Assembly (NCBI RefSeq): GCF_013284245.2 | Contig: NZ_CP085876.1 | Location: 879,001-943,000, forward strand | DNA: 64,000 nt | Reading direction: 5' to 3' | Source: Brevibacillus sp. DP1.3A | Lineage (GTDB): Bacteria > Bacillota > Bacilli > Brevibacillales > Brevibacillaceae | Shown here: one piece after another, positions 12,001 to 17,955 of the stretch | How positions within the stretch are numbered: position 1 is the stretch's first letter | How the letters are laid out: every line of letters starts with the position of its first letter | Position numbers and translations under genes: made by a program | The notes under the pieces: model-generated | Database searches by the model: none | What the model was told of the DNA's origin: nothing | Seen by the model: the letters and a program-made list of their open reading frames with translations, nothing else

Positions 12001-13947
12001 TGGCAGCAGACGGAAAATGAAGCGCCACGTGGCGGAAAATTCCCGCTTCGCGCGGCGATCAGCTCCTTTGGTGCCGGCGGTACGAATGCTCATCTGATTG
12101 TCGAGGAATATGTGCCGCCTGCTGAAGAGCCGTCTGTACAGGAAACTGGAGATCAATTATTGATCCTCTCGGCCAAAAGCCGGGAACGTCTGAAGGAAGC
12201 CGTGTACCATGTACGTCAGTATGTGAAGCGGAACGAGGAGCTTTCGTTGGACGATCTGGCCTATACGCTGCAGGTCGGTCGTGAATCCACGGACTTCCGC
12301 CTTGCTGTAACAGCTAGCAGCAGGGAAGAATTGATGGCAGCGCTCTCGTACTATCTTGATGATACCGGCAGTTCGGTTCCGCTATCCGGGAGCTTCGGGT
12401 TATACGAAGGAAATGCGGGCGGACCTCCGGATGATATGCTCAGGCTCCTTTCTGGTAAGAACGGCCGGCTGTATATGAAGCACTTGATGGATGAATATGA
12501 TGTCGAGAAGCTTGCCATCTACTGGTCAAAGGGCGGCGATATGGACTGGAGGGAATTGTATCGCAGCCGAAGAAAGGGGAGAATCGTACCATTGCTCACT
12601 TACCCGTTCGTCAAGCAGCGTTGCTGGCTTGAATCCCAACCGGAAGCGGGCTTAGAGCGGACCGAAGCTGAGATGAGCAAGAACGATGAGATGAGCGCAC
12701 AAAAGGCTCAGCTTGCCATGAACGGGAATGATGCAAAGACGATCGTCTTAAACAGCGTCGCTCTACTTCTTGGCATGAAGCCGAAAGAGATTCAACCCGA
12801 TAAGCGATTGATGTATTACGGATTGAGTTCGCTTCATCTCACGCAATTGCTTGCAGGACTGCAGAAAGTGGCTGCTCCATCGATGGAGCTCCCCGATCTG
12901 TTGACTTGTGAAACGATTCAAGACTTGATCGACAAGGTGCAAGCGAACTTCCCGCCGGAAATCGATGATCTTCATGTTGACGGCTCTTTTTTGGAGGAGA
13001 ACTTCAATCAGCAGATCATTCGGCTCAATCCTATTACGGATGGAAGGCCGGTATTTTGGATTCATGGCGCATCCGGAGGCGTGGAAGTATATCGTTCTTT
13101 AGCCGCGTATGCGAAAAGACCGTTCTACGGTATCCAATCGTTCGGTGATACCGGCGATGAAGCACCTGAGGGCATAGTGGCTATTGCTTCACAATATGTC
13201 CGACTCATCCAAGCGATTCAGCCGGAGGGCCCTTATGAGCTTGGCGGATATTCGCTCGGCGGTATGTTGGCCTACGAAATGACGCGTCAGCTGCAGGAAG
13301 CGGGTGAGACCGTATCGTCTTTGGTCATGCTGGATACGATGTTTAGCCCGGAAGTCCAGAGTACGACCCTCGATCAGAATTCTATAGCCCTGCAAACCGT
13401 TAACATGGCGTTGGCAGCCGCCCATGGCATTGCCTCGACCGATGAGAAAGGTCATCTCATCCATAGGGATGAGATTGATGGCGACAACGGATTCGATGTA
13501 TTCTTTGAACGTCTAACCGAGCTAGCCGAGCATAGAGGACTGGATATTCCTAAGCGGTTGATGGAGAAGCAATTCGAGCGTCAGTTTTCCATGCAGCAGC
13601 GCTACGGGTTGATAGACTATAAGCTTCTGCCTCTGCCTCGGCCTGATGAGGTGACCTGCTATTACTTCCGAAACCAGAGTGGGGTGTTCATGGGACCATG
13701 GGAACCTTATTTAACGGCAAAAGAAGGGGCAGTTCCGTTCGACCATCTGCCTTACTGGGAGGAATGGGTTAGACAGATCCCACAGGCGTACGTGATGGAC
13801 GTTGAAGCCTCGACACATATGACAATGCTCGAAGACGAAGCCGCAAGACAAACGATTTATGCGTTCTGCGAGAAACTTTATGGAAAGCGGCCGCTTTCGG
13901 CACGTTTTTTACAATCCTTCTATAAGCAGCACGCCATGTTCGTATAA
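1..13947 (+). CDS. trans-AT polyketide synthase, terminal subunit, 5'-truncated by window edge
   Basis: Last multidomain subunit of a modular polyketide assembly line. The frame is open to base 1 and the product begins inside a dehydratase, so the true start lies upstream. Residues are numbered from the ATG at 28. Order: DH C-terminal part (1-150, HPVLLDASG); ACP (Ser222); KS1 (312-750, Cys486, His621) with a carrier-like insert in its post-KS linker (808-880); KR1 (GGAGGIG near 1287, Ser1415, Tyr1428); C-methyltransferase (LEIGAGTGGTS, 1730-1740); ACP (Ser2000); KS2 (Cys2259, His2394); DH (His2737 in HxxxGxxxxP, Asp2912); KR2 (Tyr3343); ACP (Ser3498); KS3 (Cys3766, but Ala3900 replaces the HGTGT His, so probably non-elongating); ACP (Ser4268 in GLSSL); TE (Ser4409 in GYSLGG, His4597). 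No acyltransferase domain is present and short docking-type linkers follow the KSs, which is the trans-AT pattern. The thioesterase implies chain release here. Product unknown. Confidence 0.95.
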   Translation, partial: DKTINLGQAMNQADASVDLDEVYAQFRALGLIHTGMMKAEGQTFQTSTGVLIELALDRNSRDSAEAVLFHPVLLDASGAGASILLRTHVGEEQQLFLPLYIESFRAEQLIQERCYTQVLASSVQRKNELLSMTLELFDSKGRKVAEMKNYTVKLVRAASGIGSSAVSRGGDDPSVTVPAPAPVKAGHALSGERTSAVQAAVFLAGILAERLNMAEADIDRNAGYYEMGLDSPGLLEMVKRIEAKVGVSLPPTLLFEYTTIADLSVYLAEHYASAFADESFAPAPGDGIDASRLQLEEHRDNRMTPADSSSRAEASTSQEEDIAIIGMSGRFPEANDLREFWQNLKDGKDCISEIPPSRWDWKQFEDLKSPSGKGVSRWGGFIDDPDCFDAPFFRISPREAEFMDPQERIFLETCWEAIEDAGYRPSSLVTPRGPNKRNLVGVFAGIMHKDYALLGSDLMAQGVLFPLSLSYSYVANRVSYSLNFHGPSLAVDTLCSASLTAVHMAVESIRRGECEAAIAGGVNLSLHPGKYKTFGMANMHSSDGYCRTFGKDGDGFTSGEGIGAVVLKPLSAAVKDGDQIYAVIKGSSINHVGTVSGITVPSPVSQAELIEDCLNKANIHPRTISYLEAHGTGTSLGDPIEIQGLVKAYSRYTDDRQYCAIGSVKSNVGHGESAAGVCGLIKVALQMHHKTLVPSLHSGETNPYIDFEQSPFYIQRQVEQWEQPRLIEAGKETVYPRRAGISSFGAYGSNAHVILEEWVPQQASSASGEPSAVIVPLSAKNEDRLKAYADRLARFLADEAGYVASVKEMESQSGLAANILRMVSTVLKVEEQDIDFDQDWSEYGMETAHLSAVRDQLLREYEIETDSIDWYELRSISDAAESLHLILNRNRHAEGGASQEMSLSSIAYTLQTGREEMEERVVFLVSSIRELAEKLKAYADGKPSVPNCWRGQLKKKSGVLAEVAKADDRWFTEGNMAEIAQSWAQGSDIEWGRLYRADKPRKMHLPTYPFAKNRYWLPIAAKPQDSLPTAVQQAGSTTKAASPISPQGESSAVIDANQRIVEADAGAGSQDMLRQFTPVWDTFAVEPEGDYFPAVSERIAVFGLCNERFAQIRALYPGSVNLGNDENASVADIKRSISGFEDIGHFIWAVRDPAANDGILDDALITAHNQTTLSCFRFIQALLQSGYGSRPVGLTVITTQAQAVYKKDIIKPAQAGVHGLIGSLAKEYPNWMIRLIDLESDSTWPVAEMFRISADRKGGAAVYRGREWHRMQLIPTVLPAPKAPVYQNGGVYVVIGGAGGIGMVWSEYMIRTYQAQIVWIGRSPMNDAIRTKIHSLSDRGPEIRYWSADASDIHSLSQAYVEIKQRFGSVNGVVHSAMVLNEYSLAEMDEVALQAALSAKVDVSVRMAQVFREERLDFVLFFSSLISFIKNPQQAHYAAGCVFKDALAHLLAQQWSCSVKVLNWGFWSSDKVEDTEQYRMLQELGIGLIEPEEAMQAIERVLDQSQLQLAVMKTTKPIPVESMNPKEEITALAAGQRSAEAGRSLPAASERPDIGQLKRENAEKTDEMNALLGRLLFVQLRQTGLFASGTFDLKQAMAVSGIAEELYAEWLSQSVTVLVELGLLSRSGHLLSVTSVTASTEHGTVWEQWRQHTAKWREDEKTRAQIVLVETTLKSLPTVLTGKSAATDVLFPNSSMELVEGIYKSNPVADYFNDVVAEAALHVVRQRVQENPQAQIRILEIGAGTGGTSAGVLAKLALYKTHIAEYCYTDLSKMFLLHAQKEYGPSYPFLTYRTFNVEQALAQQGVDAGQYDLVIAANVLHATRNMRTTVRNAKAALKPGGWLLLNEISSGALFTHLTFGLLEGWWLYDDPGIRIPGSPALSPESWQQLLEREGFGAIGFLARDHHDLGQQIVAAQSDGIIRQSRWEQRKGISAQQSATQSVSTLTKERNDVAHADSRSESEDSLFALNEQMLQDEIKSLIASQLAETLKLDESSLDMDDSFADYGLDSISGVHIVNTLNERLQIEMKTTILFDYSSINQLAGYLLSAHKEAVVSAFSDRLAAVYEQGSIPLEREEQAVHFESLQTKASAQPAEAAVSVRAAEAAVKEPIAIIGMSGRFAKTNTLDELWDHLAQGHDLVEEVTRWDLSKYAPKGMPYCNHGSFLDEIDKFDPSFFNISGLEATYMDPQQRMFLEESWKALEDSGYAGQSVEGRACGVYVGYNIGDYVHHIGDNSPPQAMWGNAPSIIPARIAYYLNLQGPAVTVDTACSSSLVSIHLACQGLWTGETEMALAGGVFIQTTPTFYINSNRAGMLSPSGKCHTFDNRADGFVPGEGVGVVVLKRLKDAIADGDHIHGVIKGSGINQDGTTNGITAPSANSQERLEKSVYERFAIHPEQIQMVEAHGTGTRLGDPIEFEALNSAFSHYTDKKQFCAIGTIKTNIGHTTAAAGVTGVFKILLSLRNRQIPPSLHYETGNAHIKFSSSPFYVNTEIKDWAVPSGSRRIAATSSFGFSGTNAHMVIEEAPAPLRMHASRPFYLITLSARSREQLKQQAERLLEHCQRVPGIDAGNISYTLLVGRRHMNHRLAFIVKDAEELKQLLSNWLSRGKMAQVYVSELAENDVREQQSLKRFGNAAIESCQTCTNPGLYLEHLSTAAELYVQGYALNYSQLFAGDSYSRVPLPTYPFAKERYWVSNTDYPPQDPQRRKPMKASSESLPLNLQRASLKDTSGLLFQTVLTGTEFFLTDHSVRGRKVLPAVTYLEMARAAVTEAYEKESGQPTSPVLLRHIGWAQPIVVEDRSVTVNIHLQRNSEADFFFEIYTEASGHPAGRTVHCQGTAALSESVQVAHTELLEEHQARCDVGLITGAQCYDMLGRLDMDYGPGHRAIDRIQVGKGELLARLEIADSALSTLEHYVLHPGMIDSALQASIGMAALPVDSEGGTGSEAALRPGLPYALDRLVILGPSTAVMWAWIRRSSGSTTTGAIQKLDIDIYDEYGKHCAMLQGLSSRQLEEESEAAMAMEENAPLLWNPAWAERNDEDRSEACTITRRYMYLLEENQSMNGQLARAFPEAACKVLKAEGPVIEKRYAGYAEQLMVDIQKILRDKLGGQTLIQLLIPASGEQQLYAGLAGMLKTAHLENPNVWCQLIEFDATVSSDQLLSFIEIDGRHPSVSHIRYEGSRRYEAVIEGLNTADVVVEAPWKDRGVYLITGGAGGLGLIFAQDIARKSREAAIILTGRSELDRNRQAQLETIRELGAHVEYHTADVRKESDMAALMSGIVARHGRLNGILHAAGMKKDSFLIHKTTDDLIAVLGPKVDGLIALDKATSGLELDFFILFSSLSGCLGNYGQADYAAANGFMDAFAAYRNELAAAGQRQGHTLSVNWPLWQEGGMTVDPATEAMMEQRVGMKAMQSQQGIQALYAALASGKHQVAVTNMALSTTPLKEELATAQQAPAAEWQSDRDNLLGPDELYERTMHYLRETLSSYIRMPLHRMDTKTSFSKFGIDSIMAMQLTAQLENELGSLPKTLFFEYENIQALCEYLLGHYELELRRLLAPELTQVITKAPSPVLAAAHLSVTPAPAATKPVLKPATLIREEISERQPASDIAIIGLSGRYPGADDLDQFWDNLKSGKDCIEEIPAVRWQSGKYYDPEKGKPGKSYCQWGGFLKDIDQFDPIFFQLSPMEASYINPQERLFLESVWNTLEQAGYTSQTLEHEYGSKVGVYAGCMYNHYHLLNKDPAKEPLLALSSYSSIANRVSHFFNLKGPSIAVDTMCSSSAVAIHMACESLRKGECELAIAGGVNLSIHPQKYVGLSMSRLAGSHPGSRSFADGDGYLPSEGVGSVLLKPLVKAIEDGDSILAVIKSTAVNHGGQTNGYGAPNPNSQAQLMEDSMRQADIKPESISYIECAANGSSIGDAVEIAAMNKVYRSHSGTKRALPIGSVKSNIGHGEAASGIAQLTKVVLQLKHRQLVPTIGSDTALNPNLRLEETNFRIQRRLEDWQQTENEAPRGGKFPLRAAISSFGAGGTNAHLIVEEYVPPAEEPSVQETGDQLLILSAKSRERLKEAVYHVRQYVKRNEELSLDDLAYTLQVGRESTDFRLAVTASSREELMAALSYYLDDTGSSVPLSGSFGLYEGNAGGPPDDMLRLLSGKNGRLYMKHLMDEYDVEKLAIYWSKGGDMDWRELYRSRRKGRIVPLLTYPFVKQRCWLESQPEAGLERTEAEMSKNDEMSAQKAQLAMNGNDAKTIVLNSVALLLGMKPKEIQPDKRLMYYGLSSLHLTQLLAGLQKVAAPSMELPDLLTCETIQDLIDKVQANFPPEIDDLHVDGSFLEENFNQQIIRLNPITDGRPVFWIHGASGGVEVYRSLAAYAKRPFYGIQSFGDTGDEAPEGIVAIASQYVRLIQAIQPEGPYELGGYSLGGMLAYEMTRQLQEAGETVSSLVMLDTMFSPEVQSTTLDQNSIALQTVNMALAAAHGIASTDEKGHLIHRDEIDGDNGFDVFFERLTELAEHRGLDIPKRLMEKQFERQFSMQQRYGLIDYKLLPLPRPDEVTCYYFRNQSGVFMGPWEPYLTAKEGAVPFDHLPYWEEWVRQIPQAYVMDVEASTHMTMLEDEAARQTIYAFCEKLYGKRPLSARFLQSFYKQHAMFV

Positions 13948-13956
13948 TACACTGAC

Positions 13957-13993
13957 AAAAGCGAGGTACGCAGATGCGTATCTCGCTTTTTTT
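13957..13993 (+). terminator. Rho-independent terminator after the PKS gene
   Basis: An 11-bp stem (GCGAGGTACGC with GCGTATCTCGC, one G-U pair) with a 4-nt loop is followed by seven T. It lies 10 bases after the PKS stop codon and ends the polyketide operon. Confidence 0.9.
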
Positions 13994-14120
13994 GTTTCGG
14001 CAAGCCAAAATTCTCCTGCGGCTGCTGAGAAACTTTGGGCAATTTTGAGGCGTGTCAATGAAGATGAACGACGATAATATGTAGTCTAGGGTGACAGTAA
14101 ATATAGCAATGACAGATGAG

Positions 14121-14150
14121 AAAAAACACCCGCTCTCACGAGTAGGTGTC
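14121..14150 (-). terminator. Rho-independent terminator of the repeat-protein gene
   Basis: Read on the minus strand, ACACCTACTC and GAGCGGGTGT pair with one mismatch around a GTGA loop, followed by a T-run. It lies just after the stop of the minus-strand gene at 14177. Confidence 0.75.
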
Positions 14151-14176
14151 ATTATGCATGTTTACTCTAACTACCA

Positions 14177-14872
14177 CTATCCTCTATAAGTAAGGATATA
14201 AAAGTCTGAAGTAGCAGTTGTAATGACCCAGCCTGGTGGAATTTGGGTAATTTTTGCGGTCTGTACGGTCGTTCCAATGCTAGCCCCTCCCACATACATC
14301 CATACAAAGTAATCCGAAGTTGCTTGGGTGATCACCCAATTTGCTGGAATTCGAGTGAACTTTGCAGTCTGTACGGTCTGTCCAAAGCTTGCTCCTCCTA
14401 CATACATCAGTTGATAAAAATCCGAAGTTGCTAGAGTAATCACCCAGTTTTCTGGAACTTGGGTTATTTTTGCGGTCTGAATTGTATGTCCGAAGCTTGC
14501 TCCTCCTACATACGTCCATACAAAGAAATCACTTGTTGCAAGAGTGATCACCCAGTCTTTTGGAATGGGGGTCGTTCTAGCAGTCTGTACTGTCTGACCC
14601 AACCTTGCTCCACCTACATATTGGATGACGTAGTAGTCACTCATTACTGTTGTAATGACCCAATCTGGAGGAATCGGAGTAGATTTTGAAATTTGTCTTG
14701 TAGCTCCAAAATTAACACTAGTTATTCTTGATACTTTACGAGAGTCGGTTGAATTATTTTGAAGTAACGTTTCCTGAGAAGATGTAGTGAGTTCAGTAGC
14801 CTTGGTAGGAATGGATAAAGACATTGTCACTACTAGTAGACCTAAAGCAGAAACCATACTTTTTTTAAGCAT
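14177..14872 (-). CDS. secreted protein built of five 36-residue tandem repeats, function unknown
   Basis: The start is the ATG at 14872, about 10 bases after a GAGAGGGTG ribosome site; a TTG at 14878 is also in frame. The N-terminus is a Sec signal peptide (MLKKS, a hydrophobic stretch, then a TKA cleavage region), so the protein is exported. After a short Ser/Thr-rich spacer the rest is four and a half copies of a unit with consensus xIPxxWVITxATSDFY, four variable aromatic or aliphatic positions, then YVGGASxGxTVQTAK. The variable positions fall at the same place in each unit (such as FVWT, QLM, FVWM, ILT). I do not recognise the family; a surface-binding or ligand-binding repeat is plausible but unproven. 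The gene stands alone, with its own promoter and terminator, and is convergent with the PKS. Confidence 0.8.
   Translation of the reverse strand: MLKKSMVSALGLLVVTMSLSIPTKATELTTSSQETLLQNNSTDSRKVSRITSVNFGATRQISKSTPIPPDWVITTVMSDYYVIQYVGGARLGQTVQTARTTPIPKDWVITLATSDFFVWTYVGGASFGHTIQTAKITQVPENWVITLATSDFYQLMYVGGASFGQTVQTAKFTRIPANWVITQATSDYFVWMYVGGASIGTTVQTAKITQIPPGWVITTATSDFYILTYRG
14180..14697 (-). repeat. 108-bp tandem repeats inside the secreted repeat protein
   Basis: Five direct repeats with a period of 108 bp (36 codons). The same block, around CTCCTCCTACATAC on the plus strand, recurs near 14283, 14391, 14499 and 14607. The copies are similar enough at DNA level to allow copy-number change by recombination. 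Confidence 0.8.
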
Positions 14873-14976
14873 GAACAAAACACCCTCTCATAAGAAATAT
14901 TTTCTGTTAGGATTCGCTTTTGTCTTATTAAGCACCTTCAATCATTTGGTGTTTTTTCAATATTTTTACATAAAGT

Positions 14977-15005
14977 GTTATAGACTTAATCGGTCAAATC
15001 AACAA
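14977..15005 (-). promoter_or_regulatory. likely sigma-A promoter of the repeat-protein gene
   Basis: On the minus strand TTGTTG, a 17-base spacer and TATAAC stand about 105 bases before the ATG at 14872. The -35 is weak, so this is a moderate call. Confidence 0.4.
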
Positions 15006-15160
15006 TTCAAAACAACCTTACTATCGTTTTTTGTATGCGTATCTACATGACAACGCGGCGGAAGCCGAGAAAGAACTAGCAAAAATTACATCGGATAAAC
15101 TTCGCGGCTACATCACCGTAGTGGTAGAGCTCCATCGCCCATGTGGCGTGACTAAGCAAG
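15004..15160 (+). pseudogene. possible remnant of an unrecognised coding sequence
   Basis: A plus-strand frame reads as protein-like sequence (PYYRFLYAYLHDNAAEAEKE, then a run ending in VVVELHRP). It has no ribosome site or convincing start, and it runs into the 3' end of the opposite-strand DUF2306 gene. The composition (alternating Ala/Glu/Lys) looks like a real helical protein rather than a chance frame. It may be the debris of a deleted gene; the family is not recognised. Confidence 0.25.
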
Positions 15161-15161
15161 C

Positions 15162-15785
15162 CTATTTCTTCAATATAGCCCACTCGACTATAACAAAATT
15201 AAGAATCAGACCAGCCCAAATGTTTACATTCAATACCTCTCCAATGACGGTTTCCATACCATGTGGAAGAGAAAAACCGTGTAAAATATAGTAGAGAAGG
15301 AGTAATACTGGCACTAAAAGTCGCGCGCTTATGGCAACTAATGTCATTCCAAAACTGCGAATCATCCATTTTCGGTGTTCCTCATATTGCCTGTTGATGG
15401 CGGTACGGTATCCTTTCCAGCAAGTGAACAGCCAAGCCAAAGATAAGACAAGGAAGCTTGTTGCCTTCATGAAATTTTCTGCATAAAAGATACTCCCTAA
15501 AGAGAGTAGTCCGCTGATAAACACACAGTACACATAAACCCTCCCAAGAAAACGATGTATTCTTGGGTTCTTCAGGCGAATGCGGTCGACAAATTGGAAA
15601 AAACCAGTGAGAAGAGCAATGAAAGCAGAAACGATATGAGCAACTAATAACGGATAGTGAACAGTGCCGGAAATAATCGTTATTCGACTGTTTGTAGGAT
15701 CTAATGTTAAATAGGGATACATAAATGGAAGGATAACCACTAGAGATACAAGAAATAATCCCCACCAAATTTTAGGGAGTTTCAT
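15162..15785 (-). CDS. DUF2306-type integral membrane protein
   Basis: 207 residues with about six to seven hydrophobic segments, the first near the N-terminus and the last near the C-terminus, so it is a polytopic membrane protein. The sequence FxxxxRIRxxNPRIHRFLGRVYV after the second transmembrane segment is the kind of HRxxGRxY signature seen in DUF2306 proteins, whose function is not established. It is the second gene of a two-gene operon: its ATG overlaps the stop of the upstream gene as ATGA (15782-15785), so translation is coupled. Its 3' end has no clear hairpin. The small membrane partner suggests that the two act together in the membrane, but no substrate is evident. Confidence 0.75.
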   Translation of the reverse strand: MKLPKIWWGLFLVSLVVILPFMYPYLTLDPTNSRITIISGTVHYPLLVAHIVSAFIALLTGFFQFVDRIRLKNPRIHRFLGRVYVYCVFISGLLSLGSIFYAENFMKATSFLVLSLAWLFTCWKGYRTAINRQYEEHRKWMIRSFGMTLVAISARLLVPVLLLLYYILHGFSLPHGMETVIGEVLNVNIWAGLILNFVIVEWAILKK

Positions 15786-16198
15786 GACTTCTTCCCCCCT
15801 AGAATATGAGCATGTTTTACGGTGGAGAGAGATCCCCAGAAGAGAAACAAGGCAATAACCGGGTGAAGTGCAGATAGGATTCCTAAGTTAGAGGAATAAA
15901 TAACGGTCAGGAACTGCGCAACGATCATTAGGTATAATCTGAGACAAATCCAACGAAGATGTACGGGCAACTTTCCAAGGAAAGAGAGAACCAACATGCC
16001 GACTGGAATCCATGCAAAATATTGAGCCAAGGTTCTATGCATTTCCCAATGTTCTCCGTTGACGAACAGCCCAAGACCTGCCAGTGATACTTGAACAATA
16101 ATGAAAGCAAAAAACACCCATGCGAGGACAATAAACATGTACCTCGATATTTTCACACGAGGAGGGGGAAGGGGGGTCTTCTCATTCATCTCAAGCAT
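15782..16198 (-). CDS. DUF6220-type small membrane protein
   Basis: 138 residues with four hydrophobic segments. Features are a basic, proline-rich N-terminus (TPLPPPRVKISRY), a first membrane helix ending in VSLAGLGLF, an EMHRTLAQ segment before helix two, and ALHPVIALFLFWGSL near the C-terminus. This spacing of MHR and LHP motifs is what I associate with DUF6220, a family without a known function. It is the first gene of the operon and overlaps the DUF2306 gene by 4 bp. A terminator (16326-16368) separates it from the HExxH gene upstream, so it is probably not part of that locus. Confidence 0.7.
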   Translation of the reverse strand: MLEMNEKTPLPPPRVKISRYMFIVLAWVFFAFIIVQVSLAGLGLFVNGEHWEMHRTLAQYFAWIPVGMLVLSFLGKLPVHLRWICLRLYLMIVAQFLTVIYSSNLGILSALHPVIALFLFWGSLSTVKHAHILGGKKS

Positions 16199-16325
16199 GC
16201 AAAAACCGCTCCCATCTGAATAATTTGTCTTACCCCCATCCTAAACGCAAGTTCAAAACAAACCCTAAACGATTTCTAAAAAAAGGATAAAATCTGAACG
16301 TCATAACGGCTTATGTATACATTGC

Positions 16326-16368
16326 AAAAAAAACAAAGACCAACATAGGAAATATCGCCGGTCTTTGA
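16326..16368 (-). terminator. Rho-independent terminator after the HExxH gene
   Basis: Read on the minus strand, CAAAGACC and GGTCTTTG form the base of a hairpin followed by eight T. It lies just after the stop codon of the 16382 gene and marks the end of the peptide/HExxH transcription unit. Confidence 0.85.
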
Positions 16369-16381
16369 CTCATATCAGCTA

Positions 16382-17932
16382 TTAATTAGGCTCTAACACA
16401 AAGTAATAGGGTTTGGAGAGAAGATTGTGCAAATGGTCGCGTACTTCCACGTTAGGCATTCGGTTTAATGTTTCGCTAATTTCTCGTTTTATGTCCGCGT
16501 ACTGGCTCTCATGCTGCTCTTCCGGGCTCTCTTTTTGTTTCTCCTCGTGAATTACTCTAGCTAAACGCTTTGCTATCCCATATAGCTCTTGATTGGTCTC
16601 ACTATAACCAGATTCATTGGCGTTTGCCAAATATCCGCGCATTTCTGCCAACCGAGACAGGGTATCACGCCAGTTCCATACTTGAATATTTTTTTCTCTT
16701 GTTTGAGAGCATATCTCAACAAAAGGATTTTTCGATAACAAATCTTCTAATGTACTCCAGGAATCTGGTCGCAGAGATTCTTCGAGTTTTTGCAGACAGT
16801 ATGCATCAGGAGAGAGTAACTCTACCACTTCACGAAACGCTGGAATCGAGTTCCGTTGATAGCTTTTGATTCCCCACAAGCTATGTACCTGCAATGCAGT
16901 AGCAAATGACTTGCAGTAAGTATCGAGCTCTTCTAATCGTTCCTCATCTAGCTTATGACTAGCAAGAATTCTCGCTTTTACCCTATTATCAGGGATGTTT
17001 TCATTCGCTTCGCCTAATTGCATGTTTCTTTTGATGTACGTTCGAACCGTGTCTTTTGGTATCGATCTATCCTCTCGAGCACCGAGAATTCCAAAGCGAT
17101 AAGAGATAAACTCCTCGAATCCTCTACTACTTCCGAATCCATCATCGATGGCATGCAAATCCGGTTGCACTTCCATCATTTCAGCGAGCACCTGCTCCTC
17201 AAGTCCATAAATGCATGCTTCGATATGTGTCCAGTAGCTTCTACATTCGTCTACGTTCCCCAGTACACGTTGATAGACGTCATGGAAGAATAGGATATGA
17301 GCAATTTCGTGGAAGTAATTTTGAAAAGGAAACTTGATGTGACTTCCTTCCAAATACGATCCTGCATTTTGATAGATCCGTCCATGTTCTGGTCGGAATA
17401 ACGTGGGTAGCGTCGAGTGTAAATCTAAGTATAATCCAATCCCTTCATTGTAACTATGTGCCCAAACTGCTAAATAGGTTGGGCTTAACAACAAAGCGAT
17501 GGAGTGATTGGTAATTTGAACAGGCAAGTTGAAATAGCCGCCGTTTATTTGAGGCTGTAAGCTTAACCAGGTCATCCCAACTGCTAAAGCCTGATATAAA
17601 GGAAATTCACCATCCGCTGATGCTTCTTTACAATATCGTTGAAATTGAAGTATATCGCTTACAATTCCATGGTTCTTAAAACCGTAATTACCCTCGAATC
17701 TCTCAAGTCCCTCAATAAAATCCTCTGGTGATACCGTTAAAAATACGTTAATTCCATCCACCCAAAGATCGGAACCAATCTCTGATTCCAGCCATGCGTC
17801 TGCGTCCTCGGCAAGCTCTCTCAACTGATGATATCTTTCCAACAAATGCGCTTGATTCATAAACTGCACCATCCCGTCATGTTTGCTTACTGCCTGGAAA
17901 GCGAGAACTTCTTGGAAAAAATTCAAGAGCAC
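16382..17932 (-). CDS. HExxH-motif protein, putative ribosomal-peptide modifying enzyme
   Basis: Up to 516 residues, soluble, with no signal peptide or membrane segment. The central motif FHEIAHILFFHD (HEIAH at 208-212) is a classic two-His metal site; Glu245, Glu246 or Glu251, or a His further on, could be a third ligand. It therefore could be a zinc peptidase, or belong to the HExxH-domain proteins that I recall being linked to ribosomal-peptide clusters, some reported as 2-oxoglutarate-dependent hydroxylases. The context favours peptide modification: two short leader/core-type peptide genes lie directly upstream on the same strand. The start is uncertain. The longest frame begins at a GTG inside the hairpin at 17916-17948, with no ribosome site. 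In-frame ATGs at 17872 and 17860 are alternatives, the latter behind a weak GGGATGG. The exact family cannot be fixed without a profile search. Confidence 0.7.
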   Translation of the reverse strand: MLLNFFQEVLAFQAVSKHDGMVQFMNQAHLLERYHQLRELAEDADAWLESEIGSDLWVDGINVFLTVSPEDFIEGLERFEGNYGFKNHGIVSDILQFQRYCKEASADGEFPLYQALAVGMTWLSLQPQINGGYFNLPVQITNHSIALLLSPTYLAVWAHSYNEGIGLYLDLHSTLPTLFRPEHGRIYQNAGSYLEGSHIKFPFQNYFHEIAHILFFHDVYQRVLGNVDECRSYWTHIEACIYGLEEQVLAEMMEVQPDLHAIDDGFGSSRGFEEFISYRFGILGAREDRSIPKDTVRTYIKRNMQLGEANENIPDNRVKARILASHKLDEERLEELDTYCKSFATALQVHSLWGIKSYQRNSIPAFREVVELLSPDAYCLQKLEESLRPDSWSTLEDLLSKNPFVEICSQTREKNIQVWNWRDTLSRLAEMRGYLANANESGYSETNQELYGIAKRLARVIHEEKQKESPEEQHESQYADIKREISETLNRMPNVEVRDHLHNLLSKPYYFVLEPN

Positions 17933-17948
17933 ACGAGGTGCTCTTGAA
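17916..17948 (-). terminator. terminator or attenuator hairpin between the peptide genes and the HExxH gene
   Basis: On the minus strand TTCAAGAGCAC and GTGCTCTTGAA form a perfect 11-bp stem with a 5-nt loop and six T. It lies 7 bases after the stop of the second peptide gene and overlaps the 5' end of the HExxH frame. Such a hairpin would give much more peptide mRNA than enzyme mRNA, a usual arrangement in ribosomal-peptide operons. Confidence 0.85.
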
Positions 17949-17955
17949 CAATCAA

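Noticed and set aside
14180..14697. CRISPR-like array
   Set aside because: The repeats are coding, 108 bp in period with no unique spacers, and no cas genes are near.
15162..16198. DUF2306/DUF6220 genes as exporter of the small peptides
   Set aside because: A strong terminator separates the units, and neither protein resembles a transporter ATPase or known peptide exporter.
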